Notes: a model not told the origin generated them from the letters alone. Positions 1 to 9,789 are shown, numbered from the stretch's first letter. The stretch: 64,000 nucleotides of DNA from Spirosoma sp. KCTC 42546 (GCF_006965485.1 NZ_CP041360.1:6056501-6120500); one strand, 5' to 3'. Numbers and translations: made by a program.

Positions 1-708
1 GAAGCCAGCATCCAAGTTTGGATTGAACTCGCCTGGAGCTAAGGTTACCGATTGAGTGCGGCCCGTGATCGGATCCGCATCACTATCTAAAGAACCATTG
101 CCACCCTGATGAGATAACGTAGCCGTATATCCACTTGGGGCGGTGAAGCCTACCGAGTAGCTCAGGCTACTGCCTGGGGTCAGACCTGTGAAGCTGTAGA
201 AGCCAGTCGCATTCGTCACCGTCGTTGCCGAGGCTACGCCATTTACATAAAGCGTTACAACAACACCCGCAATTGGGGTGTCTCCACCATCCTGAATACC
301 GTTCTTATTGTTATCCGCGAAGACGTAATCGCCTAAACCAGCACCTGGAATGTAGAAGCCAGCGTCCAGGGTTGGGTTGAACTCACCTGGGGCTAACGTC
401 ACCGACTGGGTACGACCTGTAATCAGATCGGCATCACTGTCCAAGGCATCATCCGAACCCTGGTTAGCCAACGTGGCCGTGTAACCGCTTGGTGTCGTAA
501 AGCCTACCGAGTAGCTCAGGCTGCTGCCTGGGGTCAGCCCCGTGAAGCTATAGAAGCCAGTGGCGTTGGTCACCGTCGTTGCTGAGGCTACGCCATTGGT
601 ATATAAGGTAACCAAGACGCCCGCAATTGGGGTGTCTCCGCCATCCTGAATACCGTTCTTATTATTATCGGCGAAAACGTAGTCACCCAAGCCAGCCGAT
701 GGGAGGTA
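1..708 (-). repeat. 354-bp coding tandem repeat (SdrD_B units)
   Basis: Two near-identical tandem copies, 1-354 and 355-708, keep an exact period of 354 nt (118 codons). A more diverged unit follows from 709 to about 1070. Each copy encodes one SdrD_B-like unit starting at GDYVF and ending LDAGFY. High nucleotide identity between copies implies recent duplication or gene conversion. Confidence 0.9.
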
Positions 709-2328
709 GAACCCAGCATCTACTGTTGGGTTGTTTCGTGCAGTGCTGGATTCGGGCTGGCTCGTATCTATCATATATACGCCCGTAAAACCATTTAATC
801 CAGCATCACTATCTAAGTCATCAGTCACACCCGCGGCATTTACCGATGTAGATTGATAGCCTGTTGGCGAAATAAATTTCACCACATACTTGCCATCTGT
901 TAAGCTATCAAACAGGTATTTACCGCCACTAGCAGTAACGGTTGAGTCTAACTTAGTTGTACCGGTCTGATCGTACAGATAAACTTTAACGCCATCTATA
1001 CCTGGCTCACCAGTTGTTTGTGCACCATCCTTATTAAGATCTTTCCATACATAATCGCCTAAACTACCATAAGGTCCCTGAATGACCTGAATGTCACAGC
1101 AGTTCGTAGCCGGACAACCACCACGGTAGGTTACGAACCGATAGGTGCCTGGGCTTTTGATCGTCAGGGAAAAATCGCTGTTGACCTCAGCTAGTGAAGT
1201 CGATACCGCCGATGTACTAATTGGCGTGTTGTCACGATACCAAACAATCTGGTCGTAGCCAGATGGGATCGTTACCGTATATTCGTCACCCACGTACCAG
1301 AGAATTGGTACCGAAAAACAAACAGCGTCGTAATCATCTTCTACCAGACTCTGATTATTCGGAATTGAATTCGCATCTGTCTGATCAGCTGCAATGACTT
1401 CAGCCGTATTAAACCAAACGCCCCGTTCTAAAACAGTCGCTTTTAAAACGACAACTGCCGAATCGCCCGGAGCAATAGAAGGAATAGTCCAGTTACCAAC
1501 AGTAGCTGTTGCCGAACCCGTTGGCGTGTAGGTTCCCGTTCCGCGTGTAACAGTAGCAGATCCTGGTACGAACGCCACACCACCAACGGGCAACTTATCT
1601 TGTACAGATACATTCGTAGCCGTGGCCGTTGCCGTAAGAGCATTCGCTACAGTTACTGTATAGGTAACAATGTCACCAATGACTGGAGCCTGTGTACTGA
1701 TACTCTTATGAAGGCTTAGGTTAATGGTTCCCTGCGCCTGTGCGTATACGGGTGAACCAACTAACCAAAGCAACAGAAGCGAGAATACAGACAACGCCCC
1801 TTTCAGGACGGGTCTCTTTGTGCCAGAAGCCGAATCGACAAATGAGGATAGCAACTGATAAAAGTTGCTTCTCATTGGCGGTTTCGACCTCACAGCGCCT
1901 AATCCTCCGCCCGAATCTGCGAGCAGAGCCGTTTCGTGAGGTGACTTGTTTAGTATAAATTGCTCATTCATTGGTCGTTGTGCAAAAAAATGATAGGCTT
2001 TTTTCTCGATATAAACAGGGTACCCGGGTGGCCCAGAATCGGGTATATCGGGCGGTTCCGGATCAAATCCTACCAAATCCTGGGTACTGCTCTTCATACG
2101 TCCGGGCTGAGCCAATAACAACGAGGAGGTAGAGGCTTCATCAGCCTCTACAGCTGCCTGAAATGGAAGAATTCCCCCATGAATCAGTCCCCAGATGTGG
2201 CTTATTATCCGTCCGGCAAAGCGAACTAGTTGATTACTCATGCCAATAGATTGGCGGACCTGCTCTGAAGAGGTGCGGCAAATCACAGGCTCAAGACGTT
2301 CTGTGTGTAGTGTAGACATTTCTTCCAT
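1..2328 (-). CDS. SdrD_B-like repeat surface protein, 3' end cut by window edge
   Basis: The frame is open for 776 codons and runs off the window. Residues about 150-200 form a long-n-region signal peptide ending in VYAQAQ. Next come a DUF11-like domain (about 200-330), a domain with the Cys-rich stretch CPATNCCDIQ (about 340-415), and then SdrD_B-like units beginning GDYVWKDLNKDG and GDYVFADNNKNG. The last units are 118-residue near-identical tandem copies. Known family role: cell-surface or secreted adhesins; a C-terminal sorting domain would lie outside the window. The start is uncertain. ATG at 2328 gives about 150 residues before the hydrophobic segment, while an internal ATG at 1875 gives a more ordinary signal peptide. 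The longer frame has no stop and reads like protein, so I list it, but 1875 may be the true start. Confidence 0.85.
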   Translation of the reverse strand, partial: MEEMSTLHTERLEPVICRTSSEQVRQSIGMSNQLVRFAGRIISHIWGLIHGGILPFQAAVEADEASTSSLLLAQPGRMKSSTQDLVGFDPEPPDIPDSGPPGYPVYIEKKAYHFFAQRPMNEQFILNKSPHETALLADSGGGLGAVRSKPPMRSNFYQLLSSFVDSASGTKRPVLKGALSVFSLLLLWLVGSPVYAQAQGTINLSLHKSISTQAPVIGDIVTYTVTVANALTATATATNVSVQDKLPVGGVAFVPGSATVTRGTGTYTPTGSATATVGNWTIPSIAPGDSAVVVLKATVLERGVWFNTAEVIAADQTDANSIPNNQSLVEDDYDAVCFSVPILWYVGDEYTVTIPSGYDQIVWYRDNTPISTSAVSTSLAEVNSDFSLTIKSPGTYRFVTYRGGCPATNCCDIQVIQGPYGSLGDYVWKDLNKDGAQTTGEPGIDGVKVYLYDQTGTTKLDSTVTASGGKYLFDSLTDGKYVVKFISPTGYQSTSVNAAGVTDDLDSDAGLNGFTGVYMIDTSQPESSTARNNPTVDAGFYLPSAGLGDYVFADNNKNGIQDGGDTPIAGVLVTLYTNGVASATTVTNATGFYSFTGLTPGSSLSYSVGFTTPSGYTATLANQGSDDALDSDADLITGRTQSVTLAPGEFNPTLDAGFYIPGAGLGDYVFADNNKNGIQDGGDTPIAGVVVTLYVNGVASATTVTNATGFYSFTGLTPGSSLSYSVGFTAPSGYTATLSHQGGNGSLDSDADPITGRTQSVTLAPGEFNPNLDAGF

Positions 2329-2374
2329 CTGCAACTTAATTTGGGACGATCTCACAGTGCAAAACAGTCCTCTA

Positions 2375-2394
2375 CAGAATATATAAATATTCTG
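2375..2394. promoter_or_regulatory. Short dyad upstream of the adhesin gene
   Basis: CAGAATAT-ATAA-ATATTCTG is a perfect 8-bp inverted repeat with a 4-bp spacer, ending 47 bp before the ATG at 2328. It could be an operator for a dimeric regulator. Function is inferred from position and symmetry only. Confidence 0.35.
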
Positions 2395-2877
2395 ACCAGC
2401 TGACCGCATATAAGTCACGGTAAGCTAATCGAGTGTAAAAGGGCTATTTTGCTTTCTAAAAATTAACTAAAACTATGCCAAATCACAGCCACTTTTTGGA
2501 TCTTCTGCGCAATACGCATTAAAATGCTGTTTACTAGACACTTACCGCTAAGTAACTATTTTGCCACTGTGTTATTATAGCCATGAATGCACTTGATAGC
2601 ATTAACCCAATAGGGAGTAGTTGAAGCGCCAAGTGGTTAGCGAAAACTATGCCAACTACATTGTATACAGCCTTGCTCTGTTTATTTATTTGTGTTGCAA
2701 TCATTACAAAGAGACAGTTACAACAGCCATGGTGGCTTAGCTAGGCGATCAAAAAGAGGGAGAGTAGATCAATTTATGGAGGGACCTATAGCTTAAATAG
2801 CTACCTAAGCGGGCGAATATACTGTCCTGGTGCCTTACATTTAGTAGTAATTTACTTTTCGGCTACTATTAGTGCAT
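2395..2877. other. AT-rich non-coding stretch
   Basis: No open frame with protein-like content, RNA gene or long palindrome is visible here. It presumably holds the promoter region of the minus-strand adhesin gene, but no convincing TAnnTTTG element was found. Confidence 0.5.
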
Positions 2878-2904
2878 AAAAAAGCCACTCTTTATGAGTG
2901 GCTT
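2878..2904 (-). terminator. Intrinsic terminator of the PD40/barrel gene
   Basis: On the minus strand AAGCCACTC-ATAAA-GAGTGGCTT forms a 9-bp stem with a 5-nt loop, followed by a run of T. It lies 25 nt after the stop codon at 2929. Confidence 0.75.
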
Positions 2905-2928
2905 CGAACGTTCTATACTAGCGCTTAT

Positions 2929-5900
2929 TTAGAAATCATAGCCAAGTGTCAGGTACGCAATTGGTTTCCCAACTGTTTTATCTTCAAGGCCCCAGGCGTA
3001 ATCAAACTTAACAAAATAACCAAAAATCATAGTCCGTACGCCTGCTCCGTATCCAATCAGGAATGGATTCTTAAAGTTTGTTACGATTGCCCGGAATGGT
3101 ATGCTTCCTCCACCAACAACCTCCGTATTCAGGCTATTTTGCTGACTAAAAGGCCCACTCCCCGTCCAGGCGGTGCCAATGTCGGTAAAGGCAACTAATT
3201 GAAGATTTCGCAGGAAATTCGAGGTTATATTACCCCGATACAGGTATCGCACCAACGGCAGGCGAAGCTCAGCGTTAAAGAGCATATAACTATTACCTGT
3301 CAGTTTGCCCTGCCGGAAACCGCGTAATGGAGCCGCAAAATCCAGGAAGAATACATCACGATAATCATAGGGAATTTCGTTGCGCATCGTGTTTGGAACC
3401 AGCAGCGGATTCGACGCAATCTGTTCTTTAGGATTGGGTCCAATCCAGTTTTCCATACCACCCAGTGTGCTCTTCTTGGGAGCGGATCCACCAGACTGGC
3501 TAAACGCGAAACGGGTAGCAAGAATCAGATCGCGATGGATTTTCTGATAATGCCTTAAATCGAGCGACAGGCGCCGGAACCCATCCGAAGAAGACCGTAA
3601 GCCTGCATATTCTTCAAATCGAAGTTTGGCTTTTGTACCCACCAGCATATTCATGCCGTTCACCTGTGTATTATCGAAAACGAATTCAGCCCGTAGACCA
3701 GCATAATCGGATACATGATCGGGCTCAGCAAACGAGGACAGATCGATCAGGCGCGTAAGGGCATAAAATGGAGAAGCCGTAAACCGACTATTGACGGAAA
3801 TCGGATAGGAAGCCGATACGGCAAAGCGGTTGTATCGGTATTTCTGAAGCAGTCCAGCACCATCAACAAACAGCGTTTGGCGGTCAATTCGCGCGCCATA
3901 ATCAATGCGATGTGTCAGGTTTGTGTATTCAGCAAACAGATCGCTATTACGCAATGTGTTGGTCAGGCTAATGAACCCACCGGCACGAAGCACATGATTT
4001 TCCAACAAATCGGTCAACGTCACTTCCTGTGCATAGCCAAAGCCCTTGATAGGATCAATACGCCAGTTTGAGGGAGCTTCGTTAATACCAAACGTACCTT
4101 TATAGTCAAATGGACCCCGGATTGTGATATTTTCCCGGCGACGATTTCGGGGCAATGTTGTTGTCAGGCCTGGCGAAACGCCTGCAGTTGTACGACGTTG
4201 ACGATATTCGGCAGATTTTAGGACCTCGGGATCAAACTGATAGTTATCTGTATCTACCTCGCCGGGCTCAAGGGCCAGCCTTTTAGTTTGATCAGGTTGG
4301 CCAGCCTTGGTTTGATTGCGGCTAGCGGCACTCGTATCAGCCGTCACACGACCAGCTTGGCGGGCAGTGTCGCTTTTAACTTCTCCCGTACGGGCTGCAT
4401 TCGCGCGAACTGTGCTTAGGCTTCGCTGGGTGGGAGGCACCTGCACCGATTGGTTTATATTCAGTTGCGAACGAAATCCTATGTATTCATCCCCGTTTTT
4501 TAAACTGCTATACACGAAGCCACCATTCGATGGCGTAAGGTCATATAAATGAATACTTTGGGGAAAAGCCGTTATTTGGGACAACGACTTGCTTTCTGTA
4601 TTTAACCGGTACAGATTTCGAATGCCGTATACATCATTGAGGAAATAAACTGTTGTTTCACCTGCGGGGATAGGTTGCGTTGCGTGGGAAAGAGAATCCG
4701 TCAGCCGAACGACCGATAAATCCCGGGCGCTTCCCTCATGAGTGAACAGCGACATGTAATCACGAATCGTTCTGTATGATCCTTTATCGACACCCAATGT
4801 ATCTTCTCTACGGTTCGAGCTAAAGACTACCTGGCGGGCTGTACGACCAATGAATGCCGGATATAAATCGTCGTACAAATCGTTGGTTAACTGCTGATAG
4901 GAGCCCCGGTTAATGCTATACAGAAACAGGTCATTCTGCCCTTTTCGTTCAGCGCTCAGAATCAGACTGCCCCCATCCTCCGAAGCATCCATCCAGATAA
5001 CCTGGGATAATCCCGTCACCTTACGTTTAAATTCCCGCTTGGCTCGTTTCTCAAACCCGCTAAACTGATAGAGGTTTGTTTCACCCAGTTCATCGGTAAT
5101 GATCAGTAGGTTGTTGTCTTTTTGCCAGGCTACTAATGGTGTACTGGTATGCGTTGCCTGACCATCGAGCCGATAGCCTCCTGATAAAATCGTCGACTTT
5201 TTATGATTGGCCGTATTGACAACCTCAACATGGAATTTGCCGTCTCGTAGAATCGTATAGGCGATAAACGCTTTATCAGGACTCAATTTCAGACTCACTA
5301 ATGATGACTTATCGTCGGCAGAGCCTACTTTGAGCTGAAAATCGTCCGTGCCTTGTTGATACGACTGGGCTATACTACTGGCCATACCTGCGTAGTATTC
5401 TCGCCATTCACGCAAAAACCGACTGTAGGGCACACCCAGCGTACTGGAAATGCTGCTCTGCTCATTGCGGATTATACGTGTCAGGTTCAGGATATTTGAC
5501 ACATTGTCTCGACCATACCGCTGCACAATGTAATTCCAGATTGAATGGCCAACCCGTTCAGCCTCAGCACCAGCCAACAGGGACGGTTTTTTAACAGGAC
5601 GCGTTAGCGAGACATCCCGCATATAATCATCCAGTTCCAGGCTATTCCCTTCGGCTATGTACGAGGCAATACCAGGCATGAACCAGTCTGGAAGAGTAAG
5701 TAGAAGTGAACTCTGAAGGGCATCTTTCAGGCTTCCTCCGTAGAGCATATCATACACAAACAGCATGGCGATGTCGTGTACAACTTGCCGACGGAAGCTG
5801 ATCTGATCACCGGTGAACGCCAGTTCAACCCGCGATTTAGACAGGTTCTGTTCCCGACTACTCAGTCCACTCTGCGAATTAAGGCCAATGTTGCTCTGGG

Positions 5901-6198
5901 CAAGTTCGGCAGGTGAGTTAAAGAGGAAGACCTTAACCCGATTGTAAGGCGTATAACCAAGTAGCTCGGTAATTCGATCGAATTCCGATTCGGCATATTG
6001 TGCCGTCAGGTTAGCAAGCGGGCTGCCATCCTGATAATAGTAAATCTCGAAATTCGAGGTACGGATTATTTTCCACTCGAAGTTTCGATATTGAATCCGA
6101 TTTTTCCCGAATCGCTCCAGCGACGGATAGTTTTGTGCCGAAGCCAGGCTCAATCCGCCCAGCCACAGAACTACTAACAGAATGTATTGATTTCGCAT
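2929..6198 (-). CDS. PD40 propeller / outer-membrane beta-barrel protein
   Basis: This 1089-residue exported protein has a signal peptide ending SLASAQ. Residues about 40-280 resemble the peptidase-MA-like domain (IIRTSNFEIYYY), but the place of the zinc motif HExxH reads HDIAM at residue 141, so proteolysis is unlikely. PD40/TolB-type beta-propeller blades follow (about 290-620). A disordered Thr/Arg/Gln-rich linker comes next. The C-terminal third looks like a BamA/D15-type barrel and ends in the outer-membrane signature Phe (LTLGYDF). Such proteins are often labelled TolB-like in Bacteroidota, but they are not TolB orthologues. The job is unknown; an outer-membrane assembly or surface role is inferred. 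It has its own terminator. Confidence 0.85.
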   Translation of the reverse strand: MRNQYILLVVLWLGGLSLASAQNYPSLERFGKNRIQYRNFEWKIIRTSNFEIYYYQDGSPLANLTAQYAESEFDRITELLGYTPYNRVKVFLFNSPAELAQSNIGLNSQSGLSSREQNLSKSRVELAFTGDQISFRRQVVHDIAMLFVYDMLYGGSLKDALQSSLLLTLPDWFMPGIASYIAEGNSLELDDYMRDVSLTRPVKKPSLLAGAEAERVGHSIWNYIVQRYGRDNVSNILNLTRIIRNEQSSISSTLGVPYSRFLREWREYYAGMASSIAQSYQQGTDDFQLKVGSADDKSSLVSLKLSPDKAFIAYTILRDGKFHVEVVNTANHKKSTILSGGYRLDGQATHTSTPLVAWQKDNNLLIITDELGETNLYQFSGFEKRAKREFKRKVTGLSQVIWMDASEDGGSLILSAERKGQNDLFLYSINRGSYQQLTNDLYDDLYPAFIGRTARQVVFSSNRREDTLGVDKGSYRTIRDYMSLFTHEGSARDLSVVRLTDSLSHATQPIPAGETTVYFLNDVYGIRNLYRLNTESKSLSQITAFPQSIHLYDLTPSNGGFVYSSLKNGDEYIGFRSQLNINQSVQVPPTQRSLSTVRANAARTGEVKSDTARQAGRVTADTSAASRNQTKAGQPDQTKRLALEPGEVDTDNYQFDPEVLKSAEYRQRRTTAGVSPGLTTTLPRNRRRENITIRGPFDYKGTFGINEAPSNWRIDPIKGFGYAQEVTLTDLLENHVLRAGGFISLTNTLRNSDLFAEYTNLTHRIDYGARIDRQTLFVDGAGLLQKYRYNRFAVSASYPISVNSRFTASPFYALTRLIDLSSFAEPDHVSDYAGLRAEFVFDNTQVNGMNMLVGTKAKLRFEEYAGLRSSSDGFRRLSLDLRHYQKIHRDLILATRFAFSQSGGSAPKKSTLGGMENWIGPNPKEQIASNPLLVPNTMRNEIPYDYRDVFFLDFAAPLRGFRQGKLTGNSYMLFNAELRLPLVRYLYRGNITSNFLRNLQLVAFTDIGTAWTGSGPFSQQNSLNTEVVGGGSIPFRAIVTNFKNPFLIGYGAGVRTMIFGYFVKFDYAWGLEDKTVGKPIAYLTLGYDF

Positions 6199-6315
6199 AA
6201 CAAGACAACCAGTACACTACCCCCTACTCGTACAGAGAATAGCGTTTAAAGACTGAATACTACCTAAAAAAGATGAACTTTCGATGCATTACATCTACTA
6301 TTCTGATTCGTGTTA

Positions 6316-7368
6316 CTATAACGAAACATAGCGGCTAATATTCGCTTCCGGCTCCAAATCTTCGCCATCTAGTAAATGACGGGAAAACTGTTCAGCCAAA
6401 TACGGAGCCAGTGATACCCCTTTTGTACCCATACCTCCAAAAATACCAACCGCCGGTTGGGTTGGATGTAAGCCAATAAACGGTCGCCGATCTTTGGTCG
6501 ACGGACGGATACCGGCCTGCTGCGCTACCACCTGGTACGGAACTTTCAAAAGCTCGCGTACTTTCGACTCTAAAAACGCACGACCATCGTCCGTTGTTTG
6601 CCAATCCAGGTCATGCCAGCTATAGGTAGCACCAATCTTCAACAACCCATCCCGAACAGGCAAAATAAAAATTCCCTGATTAACTATGTTCTTAATAGAG
6701 TAATTCTCCGCAACCGCCGTCAGAAGCTGCCCTTTCACAGGATTGTACGGAAGCCAGTCAAATAATGAATTCTCGCGGGCTTGAACCCCATCACAAAATA
6801 TAACTTTCCCGATAGTAAGCCCCTGATAGTCGGTAGTAGTCTCGCTGATTTTCAGATCTTCAACACGGACATACCCTTCAAAATATTGATTTTTTTTTAT
6901 AAAATAACCCTTTATAATTCTGACGAACTCCGTTAAATCCAACCAGCCAGCCTGGGTTACTTCAAGCCCTCCAAACGGATTAGTAATAAACTGACTATAC
7001 ACCTGGTTATCAACAGCTTTAGAAACATATTGTTGCACATCAGGGTCATTTGCTATTGCCAAATAGCTCGTTTGTTCAGCAAGTGAGCGGAATGGGCGAT
7101 AAATATTTTTTGGATGAAAGAAGCGGACGTTGAGTTCCTGTTCAATACCCGAATAAAACTGATGCAGAAAGGGAAATAACTCGTTGGCCTTCCAGGTATG
7201 AACGAGTTTGCGGCCCGTGAGCGGATTGACGATGCCAGCGGCTACCGACGACGCCGAGGGAAGGGCAGGATCGTCGGCGAGTATAACCGAGCAACCACGC
7301 TGATCAAGCGTCCAGGCCAGCACCGACCCGGCCACACCCTGACCCACAATCAAAAAATCAACGTTCAT
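6316..7368 (-). CDS. FAD-dependent oxidoreductase (DAO family)
   Basis: This 350-residue flavoprotein opens with a beta-alpha-beta FAD motif, VGQGVAGS (residues 7-14), at the extreme N-terminus. AAGIVNPLTGRK follows near residue 43, and a glycine-rich C-terminal FAD contact reads GIFGGMGTKG. The fold and layout fit the D-amino-acid oxidase/glycine oxidase group, including the oxidase half of MnmC. Substrate cannot be assigned. No signal peptide, so cytosolic. It follows cmk on the same strand after a 142-bp gap filled by a palindrome. Confidence 0.85.
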   Translation of the reverse strand: MNVDFLIVGQGVAGSVLAWTLDQRGCSVILADDPALPSASSVAAGIVNPLTGRKLVHTWKANELFPFLHQFYSGIEQELNVRFFHPKNIYRPFRSLAEQTSYLAIANDPDVQQYVSKAVDNQVYSQFITNPFGGLEVTQAGWLDLTEFVRIIKGYFIKKNQYFEGYVRVEDLKISETTTDYQGLTIGKVIFCDGVQARENSLFDWLPYNPVKGQLLTAVAENYSIKNIVNQGIFILPVRDGLLKIGATYSWHDLDWQTTDDGRAFLESKVRELLKVPYQVVAQQAGIRPSTKDRRPFIGLHPTQPAVGIFGGMGTKGVSLAPYLAEQFSRHLLDGEDLEPEANISRYVSL

Positions 7369-7373
7369 TCGTA

Positions 7374-7514
7374 GTTGGTGGAGTAAGTGAAATGGGTGGA
7401 GTGAGTGGAAGTAGTGAAGTGAGTGGAATAAGTAAAATGGGTGCTGGAGACAATGTACTCTATTGACTTACTACACCTACTCCACCTATTTCACTTCGTT
7501 ACTTACTCCACTAC
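7374..7514. repeat. Stop-adjacent palindrome P1 (GTGGAGTAAGTG family)
   Basis: An imperfect inverted repeat with a purine-rich left arm of GTGGAGTRAGTG-like units and the pyrimidine-rich complement on the right. Arms are out of register by a few bases. The right arm runs into cmk, and its GAAGTAG supplies that gene's last Lys and stop codon. Same family as the element at 55101-55193. Confidence 0.8.
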
Positions 7515-8227
7515 TTCATCAGTAACTTTCGTTCCCGCTTACGATGAAGTTCGGCCAGACGATGGTCGGCGAGTTCAATGACCCAGTCAACCTGTTCTTC
7601 GATGGTCATATGCGATGTATCCAACAACACGGCATCAGGCGCCTGTACAAGTGGGCTTTCGGCGCGGGTTGTATCAATACGATCCCGTTTCTCTAAATTA
7701 TTGATTATATCCTGAAGATTAACCAGTTCTCCTTTCGCCAATAGTTCCTGCTGTCGGCGTTTGGCCCGGGTGTAGGTATCGGCCGTCATAAACACCTTCA
7801 CTTCAGCGTCCGGGAACACCTTTGTTCCAATATCCCGGCCATCCATAACCAGTCCCCGACGGCGGCCCATTTTCTGCTGTTGTGCCACCATAGCCCAACG
7901 CACTTCAGGAATGGCACTCACCTCGCTTACAATATTGGAGATGTACATTTTCCGAATTTCCTCCTCTACGTTCAGGCCATTCAGGTAAGTTTCGTTCCTG
8001 CCCGTACGGGTATTATGCTTAAACGTAATGTGGATTTTTTCGAGGGCTTCTGTTACTTCTTTCTCACTAGAAAGTGCAACATGTTCCTGCATAAAATACA
8101 GGCTAACAGCGCGGTACATTGCTCCAGTGTCAATATATCCATAGCCCATCTGGGCGGCCACCGCCTTAGCCGTTGTGCTTTTTCCACAACTGGAATATCC
8201 GTCAATTGCAATCACTATCTTCGGCAT
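7511..8227 (-). CDS. cmk: Cytidylate kinase
   Basis: CMP/dCMP kinase, 238 residues, phosphorylating CMP and dCMP with ATP in pyrimidine nucleotide synthesis. The P-loop GYSSCGKSTT lies at residues 9-18, followed by YIDTGAMYRA. Also visible are the GLVMDGRDIGTKVFPDA segment and a C-terminal lid with RDRIDTTRAESPL, which are Cmk hallmarks. I chose ATG at 8227 (MPKIVIAIDG), since an upstream GTG would add 15 unconserved residues. Length is normal. The last codons overlap palindrome P1. Confidence 0.95.
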   Translation of the reverse strand: MPKIVIAIDGYSSCGKSTTAKAVAAQMGYGYIDTGAMYRAVSLYFMQEHVALSSEKEVTEALEKIHITFKHNTRTGRNETYLNGLNVEEEIRKMYISNIVSEVSAIPEVRWAMVAQQQKMGRRRGLVMDGRDIGTKVFPDAEVKVFMTADTYTRAKRRQQELLAKGELVNLQDIINNLEKRDRIDTTRAESPLVQAPDAVLLDTSHMTIEEQVDWVIELADHRLAELHRKRERKLLMK

Positions 8228-8347
8228 GAATAGTGGGTCCGCCGAAGCGGTAAGGTTCAACAAGTTAACCACAAAAAATGGCGTATAGTTAAGTAAGTTT
8301 TAGCCAGCACATCATGAAAATAAACTGAACTCGTAAACAATGGCTAA

Positions 8348-8914
8348 CTAACGCTTAGTGGTTGAGGAATTTAACTCTCGATGTTCAGAGCGGAGGATAG
8401 AAAAAATATGTTCGTCTAAATACTGATTGTTTTTAACCGCTGCTTTCCGATGAATTGCTTCATGTGTATATCCGGCAGTTTCAAGTACGCGCATCGAGCC
8501 AATATTCCCCTCCAACACGCATGCAAAGATGCGATTAACCTGGAAATTCTGAAAGATATAATTTGTTATAATCGGTACAGCCTGGGTCATAACACCCCTC
8601 CCCCAGTAATCTTCGCTGATCCAATACCCGATTTCGGCATTGTATCGGTAAATATCATCCTTTACCGTAAAGCCTATATTACCAACCGCTTGCCCATCTA
8701 TTTCTACCGCCAGGTTGTTAGGCTGTTGATAGGATTTGTTGGAGCGTACCCATGAATGTGCATCGCGGGGCGTGTATGGATACGGAAAAAAGTCGCGAAC
8801 ATTGTTCCAGATATGCCGATTGCTGGCATGCCGAACCAACGACTCTTCATCACCCTCGCGCCAGGGACGAAGTTGGCCGATAGAAAGAGGAAAGCAGATC
8901 AACGAAGTAGTCAA
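8348..8914 (-). CDS. GNAT N-acetyltransferase (RimJ/RimL-like)
   Basis: This 188-residue protein belongs to the Acetyltransf_3 group. It carries AEIGYWISEDYWGRGVMTQA, with the acetyl-CoA-binding WGRGVMT motif, and then the VLEGNIGSMRVLETAGY motif that positions the substrate. Relatives acetylate ribosomal protein N-termini or small metabolites; the actual target is unknown. It is the most upstream gene of the minus-strand run, 120 bp before cmk, and is divergent from the gene at 9257. Confidence 0.88.
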   Translation of the reverse strand: MTTSLICFPLSIGQLRPWREGDEESLVRHASNRHIWNNVRDFFPYPYTPRDAHSWVRSNKSYQQPNNLAVEIDGQAVGNIGFTVKDDIYRYNAEIGYWISEDYWGRGVMTQAVPIITNYIFQNFQVNRIFACVLEGNIGSMRVLETAGYTHEAIHRKAAVKNNQYLDEHIFSILRSEHRELNSSTTKR

Positions 8915-9256
8915 AGAAGCTCAGGTTAATAGGTTACTAACAAAGCGTATAGCCAAATGTTAGCCCAACGCAGGTGTTTCTTGCACAGAAATTACGTTTG
9001 GTTTTCCAATACTACGAAATTACTTCATCTCTCCCCTACCCTATTTCACCCCATACGTACTGGCATTCGTCGGAAAATGTATACGACCACCTATTAGGAA
9101 CTATAGTTTTGATCCACCCAATCGCAGAGCAGGCCAGACGCACTAGGCTGTTGCACAGGAGTTTCGTTGCCGATTGTATAATTAAGCGATCGAAAAAGGC
9201 CAAAGCGAATGTAGATGAACCGTAAATAGCTGAGTTAATAAAGCAGGTAAACGCAA
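8915..9256. other. Divergent intergenic region, 342 bp
   Basis: Separates the minus-strand GNAT from the plus-strand NTF2-like gene. It must contain both promoters. I see no long palindrome, no RNA gene, and no open frame that I believe. Confidence 0.5.
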
Positions 9257-9736
9257 ATGAAATCAACGACAGAACTAACAAAAGCAACTACGGCTAACTC
9301 GGAAGAGATCGCTATTCGTTGGGTCTTTGAACAACTGGCAACTGCCTGGAATACAGGAAACGCCAAGGCCTTTGCCGAATTGCTAACCGATGACTGTGAC
9401 CATGTTACGTTTGCCGGACAACACATAAAAGGTAGAGAAGAAAATCAGCAGATACACTATGATCTATTTACCTCATGGGCCCTAAAAGGTTCAACCATGC
9501 ACACAGGACCTGAACAGGCTTCGATAGCTTTCCTGAGCAATACAATAGCCATTTCTCATTCTACTGGCACCATTCAACTTCGTTTCCAGAAAAAGCCGCC
9601 GTTGGACCGACTTTCCATTCAAACGATGGTCTTGATTAAAATCAATGGACAGTGGAAAATTAGGGCTTTTCACAATTGTCGTATTCAAAAACCGGGCTTA
9701 TTTCAGCGATTGCTCATGGCCTTAAAACGCAACTAA
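9257..9736 (+). CDS. SnoaL/NTF2-like (SgcJ/EcaC-type) protein
   Basis: A 159-residue cytosolic protein with a single NTF2-like cone fold. Helices with IRWVFEQLATAWNTGNAKAFAELLTDDCDHVTFAG precede strands ending in TMVLIKINGQWKIRAFHNCRI, the typical SgcJ/EcaC/DUF4440 ending. Members range from ketosteroid-isomerase-like enzymes to binding proteins; no catalytic assignment is possible. It may be co-transcribed with the histidine kinase downstream, but palindrome P2 lies between them. Confidence 0.75.
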   Translation: MKSTTELTKATTANSEEIAIRWVFEQLATAWNTGNAKAFAELLTDDCDHVTFAGQHIKGREENQQIHYDLFTSWALKGSTMHTGPEQASIAFLSNTIAISHSTGTIQLRFQKKPPLDRLSIQTMVLIKINGQWKIRAFHNCRIQKPGLFQRLLMALKRN

Positions 9737-9789
9737 TCAATCATAACAGGGTTGAAATAGTCCGTTGAAAAATTTACTACTTTTAGAAA

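Noticed and set aside
2872..3198. 108-residue plus-strand frame
   Set aside because: It lies antisense to the PD40/barrel gene's coding end and terminator, and has no family features.
8974..9225. 83-residue open frame in the divergent gap
   Set aside because: No protein-like pattern and it would leave no room for promoters; an overlapping opposite-strand frame is equally long.
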